From Salinimonas profundi (GTDB lineage Bacteria; Pseudomonadota; Gammaproteobacteria; Enterobacterales; Alteromonadaceae): a stretch of DNA of 64,000 bases. Of this stretch, positions 27,693 to 36,615 are shown piece by piece. A model generated the notes under the pieces. The model ran no database searches. It was not told where the DNA came from and was given only the letters and a program-made list of their open reading frames with translations. The first letter of the stretch is position 1. Each line of letters starts with the position of its first letter. The stretch spans positions 186,001 to 250,000 of the forward strand of contig NZ_JABBXD010000003.1 of the NCBI RefSeq assembly GCF_014750655.1, in the 5' to 3' direction. A program made the position numbers and the translations under genes.

Positions 27693-29539
27693 ATGTCTTC
27701 CAACTTAGCCGCGTCGCGCACGGCGCCCTTATCTGCACTGGTTGCCAGCATGGCAAAGTTTTTAAGCGACGCAGAAACCACACGCTCGCGATTAAGCGGC
27801 TTGAACGGACGAGGCCGTTGTTGCATTGCCTCGCGCCGATGCGCCAGCTCGGCATCGGTGACATCCACGTTGATGGTGCGGTTAGGAATATCAATAACAA
27901 TGGTATCGCCGTCTTCCACCAGCGCGATACCACCACCGCTGGCTGCCTCCGGCGAACAGTGTCCGATTGACAACCCACTGGTGCCACCAGAAAAGCGACC
28001 ATCGGTGATCAGCGCACAGGATTTGCCCAGGCCTTTTGATTTCAGGTAAGAGGTGGGATACAGCATTTCCTGCATACCCGGTCCGCCACGGGGGCCTTCG
28101 TAGCGAATAATAACGGCGTCGCCGGCTTTGACCTCATCATTAAGGATCCCCGCAACCGCGTCTTCCTGACTTTCGTAAATTTTTGCTGTACCGGTAAAGG
28201 TAAGTATCGATTCATCCACACCGGCGGTTTTGACAATACAGCCATTTTTAGCCAGATTACCGTATAACACTGCCAGACCACCTTCCTGACTGTAGGCGTG
28301 CTCAAGCGCACGGATACAGCCTGATTCCCGGTCTCTGTCTGCCTCATCCCAGCGGCACGACTGGCTGAATGCTTTTGTCGTCCGTATTCCCGCCGGACCG
28401 GCACGATAAAATTTATCAGCTATTTCGTTCTGAGAGTCAGTAATATCCCACTGACTGATGACATCGCTGATGGTGCCGCCCAGTACATGATGCGAATCAG
28501 GATGCAATAAACCGGCTTTATTCAGTTCTGACAAGATGCCCAGCACGCCACCGGCCCGATGCACGTCTTCCATATGGTATTTCGGAGTCGCTGGCGCGAC
28601 CTTACACAAATGGGGGACTTTACGAGAAAGCCGATCGATATCTGCCATGCTGAAAGGAATCTCTCCTTCCATGGCTGCCGCCAGCAAGTGCAATATGGTA
28701 TTGGTCGATCCGCCCATCGCAATATCAAGACTCATCGCATTTTCAAATGCCTCGAAATTAGCGATATTACGGGGTAACGCAGAGGTATCATCATTGCCAT
28801 ACCAGCGCTGGCAAAGCTCTACAATCAGCTCACCGGCACGTTGAAACAATCCCTCGCGGTCTGCATGGGTGGCCAGCATAGAACCATTGCCGGGTAGCGC
28901 CAGACCAAGGGCTTCTGTCAGACAGTTCATTGAGTTGGCGGTAAACATGCCCGAGCAAGAGCCGCAGGTCGGACAGGCAGAGCGCTCAATCTCACCGCTG
29001 TCTTTATCACTGACACTGTCATCCGCAGCTGCGACCATCGCATCGACCAAATCCAGCTTGATGAGCTGATCAGACAATTGTGTTTTGCCCGCTTCCATTG
29101 GCCCGCCGGATACAAATACAACGGGAATGTTCAGGCGCATGGCTGCCATCAGCATGCCCGGAGTGATCTTGTCGCAGTTGGAAATACAGACCAGCGCATC
29201 AGCACAGTGCGCATTGGCCATATATTCTACCGAGTCGGCGATAATTTCCCGGGACGGCAGGCTGTAAAGCATGCCGCTATGGCCCATCGCGATACCATCG
29301 TCCACTGCGATGGTATTAAATTCTTTGGCAACGCCACCCGCGGCTTCTACGCTGCGGGCGACCAGCTGCCCCATATCTTTGAGGTGCACATGCCCGGGTA
29401 CGAACTGCGTAAAGGAGTTGGCGATGGCAATAATCGGCTTTCCAAAGTCGGTATCTTTCATACCGGTGGCACGCCACAGTGCGCGTGCCCCTGCCATGTT
29501 TCGTCCCTGCGTTGTCGTTGCAGATCGTAGTTTGGGCAT
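27689..29539 (-). CDS. ilvD: IlvD, dihydroxy-acid dehydratase
   Basis: At 616 residues this matches the E. coli enzyme in length. The iron-sulfur ligands are in [12 protein letters not shown] (Cys122) and [18 protein letters not shown] (Cys195), and the C-terminal part has [19 protein letters not shown]. It dehydrates the dihydroxy acids in the valine and isoleucine pathways. It lies 22 bases after ilvE and overlaps ilvA, giving an ilvE-ilvD-ilvA operon. Its Fe-S dependence links it to carriers such as NfuA. Confidence 0.97.
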   Translation of the reverse strand: MPKLRSATTTQGRNMAGARALWRATGMKDTDFGKPIIAIANSFTQFVPGHVHLKDMGQLVARSVEAAGGVAKEFNTIAVDDGIAMGHSGMLYSLPSREIIADSVEYMANAHCADALVCISNCDKITPGMLMAAMRLNIPVVFVSGGPMEAGKTQLSDQLIKLDLVDAMVAAADDSVSDKDSGEIERSACPTCGSCSGMFTANSMNCLTEALGLALPGNGSMLATHADREGLFQRAGELIVELCQRWYGNDDTSALPRNIANFEAFENAMSLDIAMGGSTNTILHLLAAAMEGEIPFSMADIDRLSRKVPHLCKVAPATPKYHMEDVHRAGGVLGILSELNKAGLLHPDSHHVLGGTISDVISQWDITDSQNEIADKFYRAGPAGIRTTKAFSQSCRWDEADRDRESGCIRALEHAYSQEGGLAVLYGNLAKNGCIVKTAGVDESILTFTGTAKIYESQEDAVAGILNDEVKAGDAVIIRYEGPRGGPGMQEMLYPTSYLKSKGLGKSCALITDGRFSGGTSGLSIGHCSPEAASGGGIALVEDGDTIVIDIPNRTINVDVTDAELAHRREAMQQRPRPFKPLNRERVVSASLKNFAMLATSADKGAVRDAAKLEDI

Positions 29540-29561
29540 AATTGCTCCTGAAAGTTAGGGT

Positions 29562-30494
29562 TTATTCATAAACGGGCGTCAGCCAGTTCCACTTATCTTC
29601 TGTTGTACCGTTAAACAGGCCAAAGAATTTTTCCTGTACCGCTTCGGTAATCGGGCCACGGCCACCATTACCCACAGCAATACCATCGACACTGCGCACC
29701 GGTGTGACTTCGGCGGCAGTCCCGCACATTAAGATTTCATCCGCCAGATACATCGCTTCACGGGCAATATTTTCCTCACGAACTTCATAGCCCATATCGC
29801 GAAGCAATGTCATTACTGTGTCGCGGGTAATACCCGGCAGAATTGCTGCCGTTTTAGGCGTGGTGGTCACAACACCATCGCGGATAACAAAAATGTTTTC
29901 GCCCGCGCCTTCACTGATATAGCCATTACGGTCAAGTGCGATACCTTCACCGTAGCCATGACGACGGGCTTCCATTGAAATCAGCTGCGACGACAGGTAA
30001 TTACCTCCCGCTTTTGCACCAGTAGGCATGGTGTTCGCTGCCAGACGATTCCAGGAAGAAATACCGGCGTCGACACCATTTTTAATTGCCTCTTCACCCA
30101 GGTAGGCGCCCCATTCAAACGCGGCAATGGTCAGTTCCGTTTCCTGACCAAAAGGCACCTGCAGACCCATCCCGATATCACCATAAAATGCGATGGGGCG
30201 GATATAAGCAGACTGCAAATCGTTTTTGCGGATAATATCCAGCGTTGCTTCGTTAACCTGATCCAACGTGTAAGGAATGGTCATACGGTAAACTTTTGCT
30301 GAATCAAAAAGACGACGGTTATGCTCCTGCAAACGGAAAACACAGGTGCCTTTATCCGGCGTTTTATATGCGCGGATCCCTTCAAATACTGAAGAGCCGT
30401 AATGAATAGCATGGGTCATTACGTGAACGGTGGCGTCTTTCCAAGGTTTGATCTCGCCGTTAAACCAAATATATTCAGCAGGTTGCTTAGCCAT
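29562..30494 (-). CDS. ilvE: IlvE, branched-chain amino acid aminotransferase
   Basis: This 310-residue fold-type IV PLP enzyme carries out the last step of leucine, isoleucine and valine synthesis. Recognisable segments are HYGSSVFEGIRAY near residue 31, the PLP lysine region TGAKAGGNYLSSQ near 160, EGAGENIFVI near 196, and the phosphate-binding LPGITRDTV near 220. It is first in the ilvEDA operon; ilvG and ilvM, which precede it in enterobacteria, are absent. Confidence 0.96.
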   Translation of the reverse strand: MAKQPAEYIWFNGEIKPWKDATVHVMTHAIHYGSSVFEGIRAYKTPDKGTCVFRLQEHNRRLFDSAKVYRMTIPYTLDQVNEATLDIIRKNDLQSAYIRPIAFYGDIGMGLQVPFGQETELTIAAFEWGAYLGEEAIKNGVDAGISSWNRLAANTMPTGAKAGGNYLSSQLISMEARRHGYGEGIALDRNGYISEGAGENIFVIRDGVVTTTPKTAAILPGITRDTVMTLLRDMGYEVREENIAREAMYLADEILMCGTAAEVTPVRSVDGIAVGNGGRGPITEAVQEKFFGLFNGTTEDKWNWLTPVYE

Positions 30495-30895
30495 GTTTAT
30501 TCCTTATTTACGGGGCATGTGGCCCGGGTACTGCCCAAAAGCAGAAAATTAAAAGTTCAGCGCAAATCATACAGCAGGAGATTCAAAACGCCCAATGACA
30601 GACCGTTTTAAGCCACCTGAATGGACAGCATTTTTTACATCTGACTGACTTTTAAGACGCAAACAAGGCGTGGCCCCCTGAAAATACAGGGAGAAAATTG
30701 ATGAGACCTGCTATATAACAGCAGGACAAAGATGTTCGGAAAAAAGAATTATCGGCACTTTTTAACCTTCACAACCGGCTGGCTGACCCGTTGTGAAATG
30801 CCTAAGACAAAGAATTAGCATGAAACGGTGGTCTTTTTCAACCAATTTAGCCAGACTATTTGTCTTTGGTATTCCTCAGTTCAAAGGTAACGTTG
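30495..30895. other. Gene-free region upstream of ilvE, shared with the TRIC gene
   Basis: This 400-base stretch has no convincing gene. It holds a hairpin CCTGCT/AGCAGG at 30707-30725, an 8-bp inverted repeat TTCACAAC/GTTGTGAA at 30768-30797, and a CCCTG/CAGGG repeat at about 30676-30691. On the minus strand a 19-codon frame (30762-30821) begins M-L-I-L-C-L and spans the 8-bp repeat; it is a weak leader-peptide candidate. A 15-base word at 30728-30742 recurs just before ilvC. The region should contain the ilvE promoter. Confidence 0.5.
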
Positions 30896-31510
30896 ATGAT
30901 AGAAAGCTGGATCCATGTGCTTAACCTCGCTGGTGTTGCGGTGTGCGCAATATCAGGAACGTTGATGGCGTTTCAGAAAAGAATGGATGGATTCGGCGTG
31001 GTGGTCCTGGCTTCGGCAACCGCAGTAGGCGGTGGCACACTTCGCGACATGATGCTCGACTTACCCGTATTCTGGATTGAAGATACCGATTACCTGTACG
31101 TTACCTGTATTGCAGCGCTTATCACCATTATCTGGTTAAGACTGACATCTTTGTTCCCCTACCATTATCTTCTGGTTGCTGATGCCTTCGGCCTGGCGTT
31201 ATTTAATGTGGTAGGAATAGAAAAAGCCTTAGGTACTGGTGCGGGTATGGCTGTAGCCATTGCCATGGGTACTATCACCGGCGTGTTTGGTGGGTTACTG
31301 CGAGATGTTATCTGCCGTGAGGTGCCGCTGGTCTTATCCGGCGAGTTATACGCCATCACCTGTATTGTCGGGGGTGGCGCCTACGCATTGTTTTATACAC
31401 TGCAACTGCCTGATATCTGGTGTGTTGTAGCAGCACTGGTAACTACCGTATGTTTACGTCTGGGCGCAATGCGCTGGCATTGGGAGTTGCCCGTGTTCAG
31501 AACAGAGTAA
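30896..31510 (+). CDS. TRIC-family cation channel (UPF0126, YicG/YadS-like)
   Basis: The 204-residue product has about seven membrane helices in two homologous halves, each with the glycine-rich signature followed by Arg-Asp (GGGTLRDM near residue 45, GGLLRDV near 131). Prokaryotic TRIC proteins form trimeric potassium-type channels; in bacteria the role is unsettled. I chose the ATG at 30896, with AAGGT eight bases upstream, instead of the earlier in-frame start at 30860. It lies upstream of yifB, 72 bases apart. Confidence 0.86.
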   Translation: MIESWIHVLNLAGVAVCAISGTLMAFQKRMDGFGVVVLASATAVGGGTLRDMMLDLPVFWIEDTDYLYVTCIAALITIIWLRLTSLFPYHYLLVADAFGLALFNVVGIEKALGTGAGMAVAIAMGTITGVFGGLLRDVICREVPLVLSGELYAITCIVGGGAYALFYTLQLPDIWCVVAALVTTVCLRLGAMRWHWELPVFRTE

Positions 31511-31582
31511 ATCTGCACTGGCGGCCAGTACGTTACCCTTTCAACATGCCATACACTGAGCCCTTTTCGTCAGGACGATACT

Positions 31583-33097
31583 ATGGGCTATGCAGTGGTA
31601 AACACCCGCGCCGGTGAGGGAATCGGCGCTCCCTCCGTGCAGGTAGAAGTGCATCTGGCAAACGGGTTACCCGCCTTCCATCTGGTCGGTATGGCTGAAA
31701 CCTGCGTCAAAGAAGCGCGCGACAGAGTCAGAAGCGCGTTAATCAACAGCGGTTTTGAGTTTCCTGCCAAACGTATCACGGTAAATCTTGCCCCTGCCAC
31801 AATTCCCAAACATGGCGGGCGCTACGACCTGCCCATCGCGGTTGGAATTCTCATTGCGGCTGGCATTCTTCCTGCGACCTGCGCCGATAACTATGAGTTT
31901 ATCGGCGAATTAGGGCTAAATGGAAAAATTAAGGCGGTGAGAGGACTAATACCCGCGCTTTTAGCAGCCCGGCAGAGCGCCGCGCAGATTATTTTTCCTG
32001 CCGAAAACCGGCATGAAGCAGCACTTGTAAGCGGCATAATACGCCGCGCAGCACCTGACCTTACCGGCGTTTTCAATCACCTGAATAACACTGCATCGCT
32101 ACCCGCTATTACTGATGCCTTGTCAGGCGCACCGGATACTGCCGCCCCCGAGTGGGATGATATCATCGGTCAGAGTCAGGCTAAGCGGGCACTGGTTATT
32201 GCAGCAGCGGCCGAGCACCATATTTTGTTTGTAGGTCCGCCGGGAACGGGTAAAAGTTTGCTGGCCAATCGCCTGCTCTCATTATTGCCGCCGCTGGATA
32301 TTGAACAGGCACTACAGGTCGCCTCTATTGCATCTGTCAAGGGCATGGGAATTGATGCCACATCACTGTTTAGCCGGCCATTTCGCGCGCCGCACCATAC
32401 CAGTTCAGCCATTGCACTGACCGGCGGTGGCACGCATCCCATGCCCGGTGAAATCTCACTGGCGCATCTGGGTGTGTTGTTTTTAGATGAATTGCCTGAA
32501 TTTGGCCGTCGGGCGTTGGACGTGTTGCGAGAGCCCCTTGAAACCGGCGATATCTGTATCAGTCGGGCGCAAGCCCAGGCGGTTTATCCGGCACGGTTTC
32601 AACTGGTCGCTGCCATGAATCCCAGCCCAACCGGCGACATCCACGACGGACGTACCTCACCGGACAACATCCTGCGCTATATCAACCGTATTTCCGGTCC
32701 GTTCCTGGACCGTATCGACTTACAGGTGAATGTACCGCGTCTTGACGAGTACACCCTAAGCCAACCAGGCGCTGGCCAAACAGACTCTGCTCAGCGCGCT
32801 AAAGCGCAAGTTACTGTCGCCCGGGAGCGTCAACGTGACCGGCAGGGTAAGCTTAACAGTGCACTGCACAGTGCAGAGCTGACTGAAGCGTGCAGACTGT
32901 GTGCAAAAGATTTGGCATTTTTGCAGCAGGCCGCCCGACAGCTTAAATTATCGATGCGTGTTTTTCACCGAACCCTTAAAGTGGCCCGAACCATCGCTGA
33001 TCTTGAGTCGAGCGACAGCGTTAAGCAACATCATATCAGCGAGGCCCTGGGCTATCGCGCACTGGATACCATCATTTCTCAGCTAAGCTCTAACTGA
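31583..33097 (+). CDS. comM: YifB/ComM, Mg-chelatase-like AAA+ ATPase
   Basis: The 504-residue product has an N-terminal Lon-protease-like (ChlI) domain (residues 20-170), an AAA+ core with Walker A GPPGTGKS at 218-225 and Walker B LFLDELPEFG near 300, and a C-terminal Mg-chelatase lid. In Vibrio ComM is a helicase that promotes branch migration during natural transformation; in E. coli the gene is called yifB and also lies beside the ilv operon. With comF also in this window, competence is a possibility but is not shown. Confidence 0.93.
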   Translation: MGYAVVNTRAGEGIGAPSVQVEVHLANGLPAFHLVGMAETCVKEARDRVRSALINSGFEFPAKRITVNLAPATIPKHGGRYDLPIAVGILIAAGILPATCADNYEFIGELGLNGKIKAVRGLIPALLAARQSAAQIIFPAENRHEAALVSGIIRRAAPDLTGVFNHLNNTASLPAITDALSGAPDTAAPEWDDIIGQSQAKRALVIAAAAEHHILFVGPPGTGKSLLANRLLSLLPPLDIEQALQVASIASVKGMGIDATSLFSRPFRAPHHTSSAIALTGGGTHPMPGEISLAHLGVLFLDELPEFGRRALDVLREPLETGDICISRAQAQAVYPARFQLVAAMNPSPTGDIHDGRTSPDNILRYINRISGPFLDRIDLQVNVPRLDEYTLSQPGAGQTDSAQRAKAQVTVARERQRDRQGKLNSALHSAELTEACRLCAKDLAFLQQAARQLKLSMRVFHRTLKVARTIADLESSDSVKQHHISEALGYRALDTIISQLSSN

Positions 33098-33942
33098 AAC
33101 AACGCATCAATAAGCGGCTCGCTACGACGACTGTTCAAACAGCAAAGGCCCAATTGATAAGGCTCGATATTATCCACTTTAATGCGGGTGACTTTTGCAG
33201 CCATACTGGAATGATCCAGCACTACCTGGGGCACAAATCCCATACCGCATTCAAACGCCACCATGCTGACGATAGCCTCATTGCCCCCGACAGATGCATA
33301 AACATTAGGCCGAATCCCCGCCTCAGCAAACCAGTGGTAGACAATTCGGCGAGTCGGCCCATGTTCCGGCATAACCACCTGATGGTGACGCCAGTCTATT
33401 TGTGACAACTGTGTTATGCCCCAGCTTTTGGGCACAATCAAATCAAGGGGAATATTATCCAGCGGCGCGAAGTTCAAATCTTTGGGAAAATCCGGTGTGT
33501 GAATAGCAATGCTGACATCACAGCTTTTTTGCTTCACCCGTTCGATGGCCAGTGCCGGATCGCCGGTAACAAGGCGGATATCCACGGCCGGGTGAAGATT
33601 TCGAAAGGCGCGCAACAGGCCTGGCAGGTGGCTCTGGCTGGCAGTAACTGAACAGAAGATACTGAGTTGCCCCTGCAAAGTCTGCCCGTCCTGATGCAAC
33701 TGTGCCTGCAGTTCGCGCCAATCCCTGACCACCTGCCGGCTGAAAACCAGTAATTTTTGTCCCGCCGGGGTCAGCGAGACCTGTCGGTTGTCCCGTTCAA
33801 ATAACGGTGCACCGCACTCTTCCTCTAAACGCTGCACAATCCGGCTCAGGGTCGATGCCGATACAAACATCGCTCTGGCAGTCGCCCCGAAATGCAGACT
33901 GTCTGCCAGATGATTAAACAGCTGCAGGCTTTTAATATCCAT
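33079..33942 (-). CDS. ilvY: IlvY, LysR-type activator of ilvC
   Basis: A LysR regulator of 287 residues with an N-terminal winged helix (MDIKSLQLFNHLADSLHFG, then SASTLSRIVQRLEEE) and a type-2 periplasmic-binding-protein effector domain. It probably senses acetolactate or acetohydroxybutyrate and switches on ilvC. I chose the ATG at 33942, matching the start of E. coli IlvY, although the open frame continues 16 codons further into the operator region. It is divergent from ilvC, and its end overlaps the yifB stop by 19 bases. Confidence 0.93.
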   Translation of the reverse strand: MDIKSLQLFNHLADSLHFGATARAMFVSASTLSRIVQRLEEECGAPLFERDNRQVSLTPAGQKLLVFSRQVVRDWRELQAQLHQDGQTLQGQLSIFCSVTASQSHLPGLLRAFRNLHPAVDIRLVTGDPALAIERVKQKSCDVSIAIHTPDFPKDLNFAPLDNIPLDLIVPKSWGITQLSQIDWRHHQVVMPEHGPTRRIVYHWFAEAGIRPNVYASVGGNEAIVSMVAFECGMGFVPQVVLDHSSMAAKVTRIKVDNIEPYQLGLCCLNSRRSEPLIDALFQLELS

Positions 33943-33946
33943 AACG

Positions 33947-33990
33947 TTGCAAAAAATGAAATACTGTCTTGCAAATATATCATTTTGCAA
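33947..33990. promoter_or_regulatory. IlvY operator region: three TTGCAA palindromes
   Basis: The self-complementary word TTGCAA occurs at 33947-33952, 33969-33974 and 33985-33990. The last two flank an AT-rich centre in the arrangement expected of a LysR-type binding site. The position, between the ilvY and ilvC start codons and next to ilvY, fits joint control of both genes. The same word is characteristic of ilvY-ilvC control regions in E. coli, as I recall. Confidence 0.65.
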
Positions 33991-34022
33991 AACAAAAGCG
34001 ATAGGCTAGTCTTCATTACAAG

Positions 34023-34060
34023 TCGTCACAGACGAGGTCTCCGGTAGCGGCAACAACCGG
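34023..34060 (+). other. Two hairpins in the ilvC leader
   Basis: TCGTC-ACA-GACGA (34023-34035) and CCGGT-N10-ACCGG (34041-34060) lie in tandem in the stretch likely transcribed ahead of ilvC. They may stabilise the message or mark the end of the promoter. No function is known. Confidence 0.4.
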
Positions 34061-34094
34061 GATTGATGAAATAAAAAAGATGTTCGGAAATCTT

Positions 34095-35576
34095 ATGGCT
34101 AATTATTTCAATACATTATCGTTACGACAGCAGCTGGACCAACTGGGTCGCTGCCGCTTTATGAACCGTAGCGAATTCGCTGACGGTTGCCAGTATTTAA
34201 AAGGTAAACGCATTGTTATTGTCGGCTGCGGCGCGCAGGGACTTAATCAAGGCCTGAATATGCGTGATTCGGGATTGGATGTAGCGTATGCATTGCGTCA
34301 GGCTGCAATCGATGAAAAGCGTGATTCATACCAGCGTGCCACAGATAATGGCTTTACTGTGGGTACCTATCAACAACTTATTCCGGAAGCAGATCTGGTT
34401 TACAACCTGACGCCGGATAAACAGCATGCCAGCGTGGTTGAAGCTGTTATGCCGTTAATGAAAGAAGGCGCGGCGCTGGGATATTCCCACGGGTTTAATA
34501 TTGTTGAAGAGGGTCAGCAGATCCGCAAAGATATTACCGTAGTTATGTGCGCGCCCAAATGTCCGGGCACAGAAGTGCGTGAAGAATACAAGCGCGGGTT
34601 CGGTGTTCCCACACTCATTGCAGTGCATCCTGAAAATGATCCTCAAAAGGAAGGCTGGGACATCGCTAAAGCGCTGGCCAGTGCCACTGGGGGTGATCGG
34701 GCCGGTGTGCTGGAATCGTCCTTTGTTGCAGAAGTGAAATCTGATTTGATGGGCGAGCAAACAATTCTGTGTGGTATGCAGCAGGTCGCGGCTATTCTGT
34801 GCTATGAGAAAATGGTGGAAGAAGGCATTGATGAAGCCTACGCCGGTGAACTTATTCAGCAGGGTTTGGAAACGATTACTGAAGCGCTGAAAATCGGTGG
34901 TGTCACTAACATGATGGACCGCCTGTCGAATCCGGCCAAGCTCAAAGCCCATCAGTTGTCTGAAACACTAAAAACCACCCTGCGTCCGCTATTTGAAAAA
35001 CACCAGGATGATATTATCAGCGGTGAATTTTCTAAAACCATGATGCAGGATTGGGCTAACGGCGATGCGAACCTGCACAAATGGCGCGAAGAAACCGGTC
35101 AGTCCGCCTTTGAAAATGCGCCGGTTTATGAAGGCAAAATTGCAGAACAGACTTACTTTGATAAAGGCATTCTGCTGGTTGCTATGATCAAAGCAGGGGT
35201 AGAGCTGGCCTTTGATGTGATGGTTGAAGCCGGTATTTTGCCTGAGTCAGCGTACTATGAGTCATTGCATGAAACACCGCTGATCTCCAATACTATCGCG
35301 CGCAAACGTCTTTATGAGATGAACGTGGTGATTTCTGATACCGCAGAATACGGCAACTATCTGTTTGCCAATGCTGCAATTCCTTTGCTCAAAGAAAGCT
35401 TCATGCCTTCAGTAACCACTGAAATCATCGGCAAAGGACTGAGTCAGGAAAGTAATCAGGTGGATAACCGCCAGCTGGTGGAAGTAAATCGCGCGATTCG
35501 TCAACACGGTGTAGAACAGGTTGGAGACGTACTTCGTGGTTATATGAAAGACATGAAAGCCACCGTTTTTGAGTAA
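34095..35576 (+). CDS. ilvC: IlvC, ketol-acid reductoisomerase (class II)
   Basis: The 493-residue product is the long, class II enzyme with a duplicated C-terminal knotted domain. It begins [14 protein letters not shown] as in E. coli; the dinucleotide motif [19 protein letters not shown] is near residue 39, and acid metal ligands occur in DLMGEQTIL near 217. It isomerises and reduces acetolactate and acetohydroxybutyrate with NADPH. I chose the ATG at 34095 over the one 15 bases upstream on homology. It is a single-gene unit controlled by IlvY, with a strong terminator. Confidence 0.97.
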   Translation: MANYFNTLSLRQQLDQLGRCRFMNRSEFADGCQYLKGKRIVIVGCGAQGLNQGLNMRDSGLDVAYALRQAAIDEKRDSYQRATDNGFTVGTYQQLIPEADLVYNLTPDKQHASVVEAVMPLMKEGAALGYSHGFNIVEEGQQIRKDITVVMCAPKCPGTEVREEYKRGFGVPTLIAVHPENDPQKEGWDIAKALASATGGDRAGVLESSFVAEVKSDLMGEQTILCGMQQVAAILCYEKMVEEGIDEAYAGELIQQGLETITEALKIGGVTNMMDRLSNPAKLKAHQLSETLKTTLRPLFEKHQDDIISGEFSKTMMQDWANGDANLHKWREETGQSAFENAPVYEGKIAEQTYFDKGILLVAMIKAGVELAFDVMVEAGILPESAYYESLHETPLISNTIARKRLYEMNVVISDTAEYGNYLFANAAIPLLKESFMPSVTTEIIGKGLSQESNQVDNRQLVEVNRAIRQHGVEQVGDVLRGYMKDMKATVFE

Positions 35577-35612
35577 CAATTTCTGTCGTTAGGTGCTTAA
35601 AGAAGCCCTCTT

Positions 35613-35640
35613 GCCCGGCCAGTTTGGCCGGGCTTTTTTA
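35613..35640 (+). terminator. Rho-independent terminator of ilvC
   Basis: GCCCGGCC, a five-base loop AGTTT, GGCCGGGC, then TTTTTT: an 8-bp GC stem with a T-run, 36 bases after the ilvC stop. Confidence 0.93.
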
Positions 35641-36068
35641 TGTGCATTTCAAAGAGACCGCAACGATAAACCGATGTGTTACCTTTGGCCGAATTGTCAT
35701 TAACACCTTCCCCTTACAAAAATTTTTCATCGATTGATAAAAGGGTCCGCTGCTACGGACTTATCAGCGTCTCTGCGTTCAGGTTTTTACTTATCCGATT
35801 AAGCCTTCTGACTTGAATACAATCTGGCACCCGTGAAACATTAACTTAAATTAATATACGCCGTGTTTTGTTCGCTCATGACGTACATCGCTGGTGCGAC
35901 GTGGACTGGCGATGAAAAACCAGTCTTAGAGAAGGTGCGTTTTCACTTAATTTTCAGATGAACTATAAATTTTCACATCTGATAACGGGTCCTGCGCGTT
36001 TGGTCAGTATTGATGGTGGATTCCTGTCCAGGAAATATCAATATCCAATCAATCACGGAGACAAGACT
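35641..36068. other. Gene-free region upstream of the CHRD gene, with structured elements
   Basis: No convincing gene in about 430 bases. Seen in it: a nested inverted repeat at 35735-35766 (TGATAA, four unpaired bases, GTCCG, loop CTGCTA, CGGAC, TTATCA), a GACTGG/CCAGTC hairpin at 35904-35925, and the ribosome site GGAG for the CHRD gene at the end. It may contain a long 5' leader or an unrecognised small RNA; nothing named is recognisable. Confidence 0.45.
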
Positions 36069-36563
36069 ATGTTGAAGAAAATTGCGATGTCGATTGCGCT
36101 TATCGGTGCTTCCGGTCAGGTATATGCAGGTCATACAAATAATGTTCTGGAAGCGTCACTGGATGGGCGTCAGGAAGTGAATAGTTCAGGTAATAAGCGT
36201 ATTTCCGGCGACCCAAACGGGCGGGGTGAAGCCTATGTGTTTGGCATCGACGGCGATCCGAATACACTATGCTATGTGTTAACTGTCGATAAAATACAAC
36301 TGGTGCCTGTAGGTGAAGGGATGGCCGCACATATCCATAAGGGTGCAGCGGGTACTAACGGCCCTGTCGTTGCAGCCTTGGCCGGTCCTGAAGATGGGAA
36401 CGCGGCAGACTGTCTGACCGAGGGCGTGGAATCAGAGAAGTTTCCAATGGGCCCGGTGGTTCAGGAAATTCTTGAGCATCCGGAAGACTATTATATCAAT
36501 GTGCATAATCCGGATTATCCTGGTGGCGCTATTCGTGGCCAGTTAATGCCTCAGGGCAACTAA
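36069..36563 (+). CDS. Exported CHRD-domain protein
   Basis: The 164-residue product has a signal peptide (residues 3-20, cleavage after VYA) and a single CHRD domain: the N-terminal LEASLDGRQEV, the HIHKGAAGTNGPVV core near residue 91 and the closing DYYINVHNPDYPGGAIRGQL. CHRD domains occur in chordin and in many secreted bacterial proteins; the function in bacteria is unknown. I chose the ATG at 36069 because GGAG stands nine bases upstream and a signal peptide follows directly. It is a single-gene unit with its own terminator. Confidence 0.88.
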   Translation: MLKKIAMSIALIGASGQVYAGHTNNVLEASLDGRQEVNSSGNKRISGDPNGRGEAYVFGIDGDPNTLCYVLTVDKIQLVPVGEGMAAHIHKGAAGTNGPVVAALAGPEDGNAADCLTEGVESEKFPMGPVVQEILEHPEDYYINVHNPDYPGGAIRGQLMPQGN

Positions 36564-36580
36564 ACCACTAAACCAAGTGT

Positions 36581-36612
36581 GCCGCAGCCTGAATGAATGG
36601 CTGCGGCGTTTG
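36581..36612 (+). terminator. Terminator of the CHRD gene
   Basis: A perfect 9-bp stem, GCCGCAGCC and GGCTGCGGC with a nine-base loop, is followed by the T-rich GTTTGTCTTT. It separates the CHRD gene from the convergent MFS gene. Confidence 0.75.
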
Positions 36613-36615
36613 TCT

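Noticed and set aside
34455..34952. 165-codon frame opposite ilvC
   Set aside because: Antisense of the conserved reductoisomerase; a long frame is expected from its codon use.
35641..36068. Possible tRNA or riboswitch in the largest gap
   Set aside because: No cloverleaf, no T-loop GTTCRANTC, no CCA end, and no known aptamer pattern recognised.
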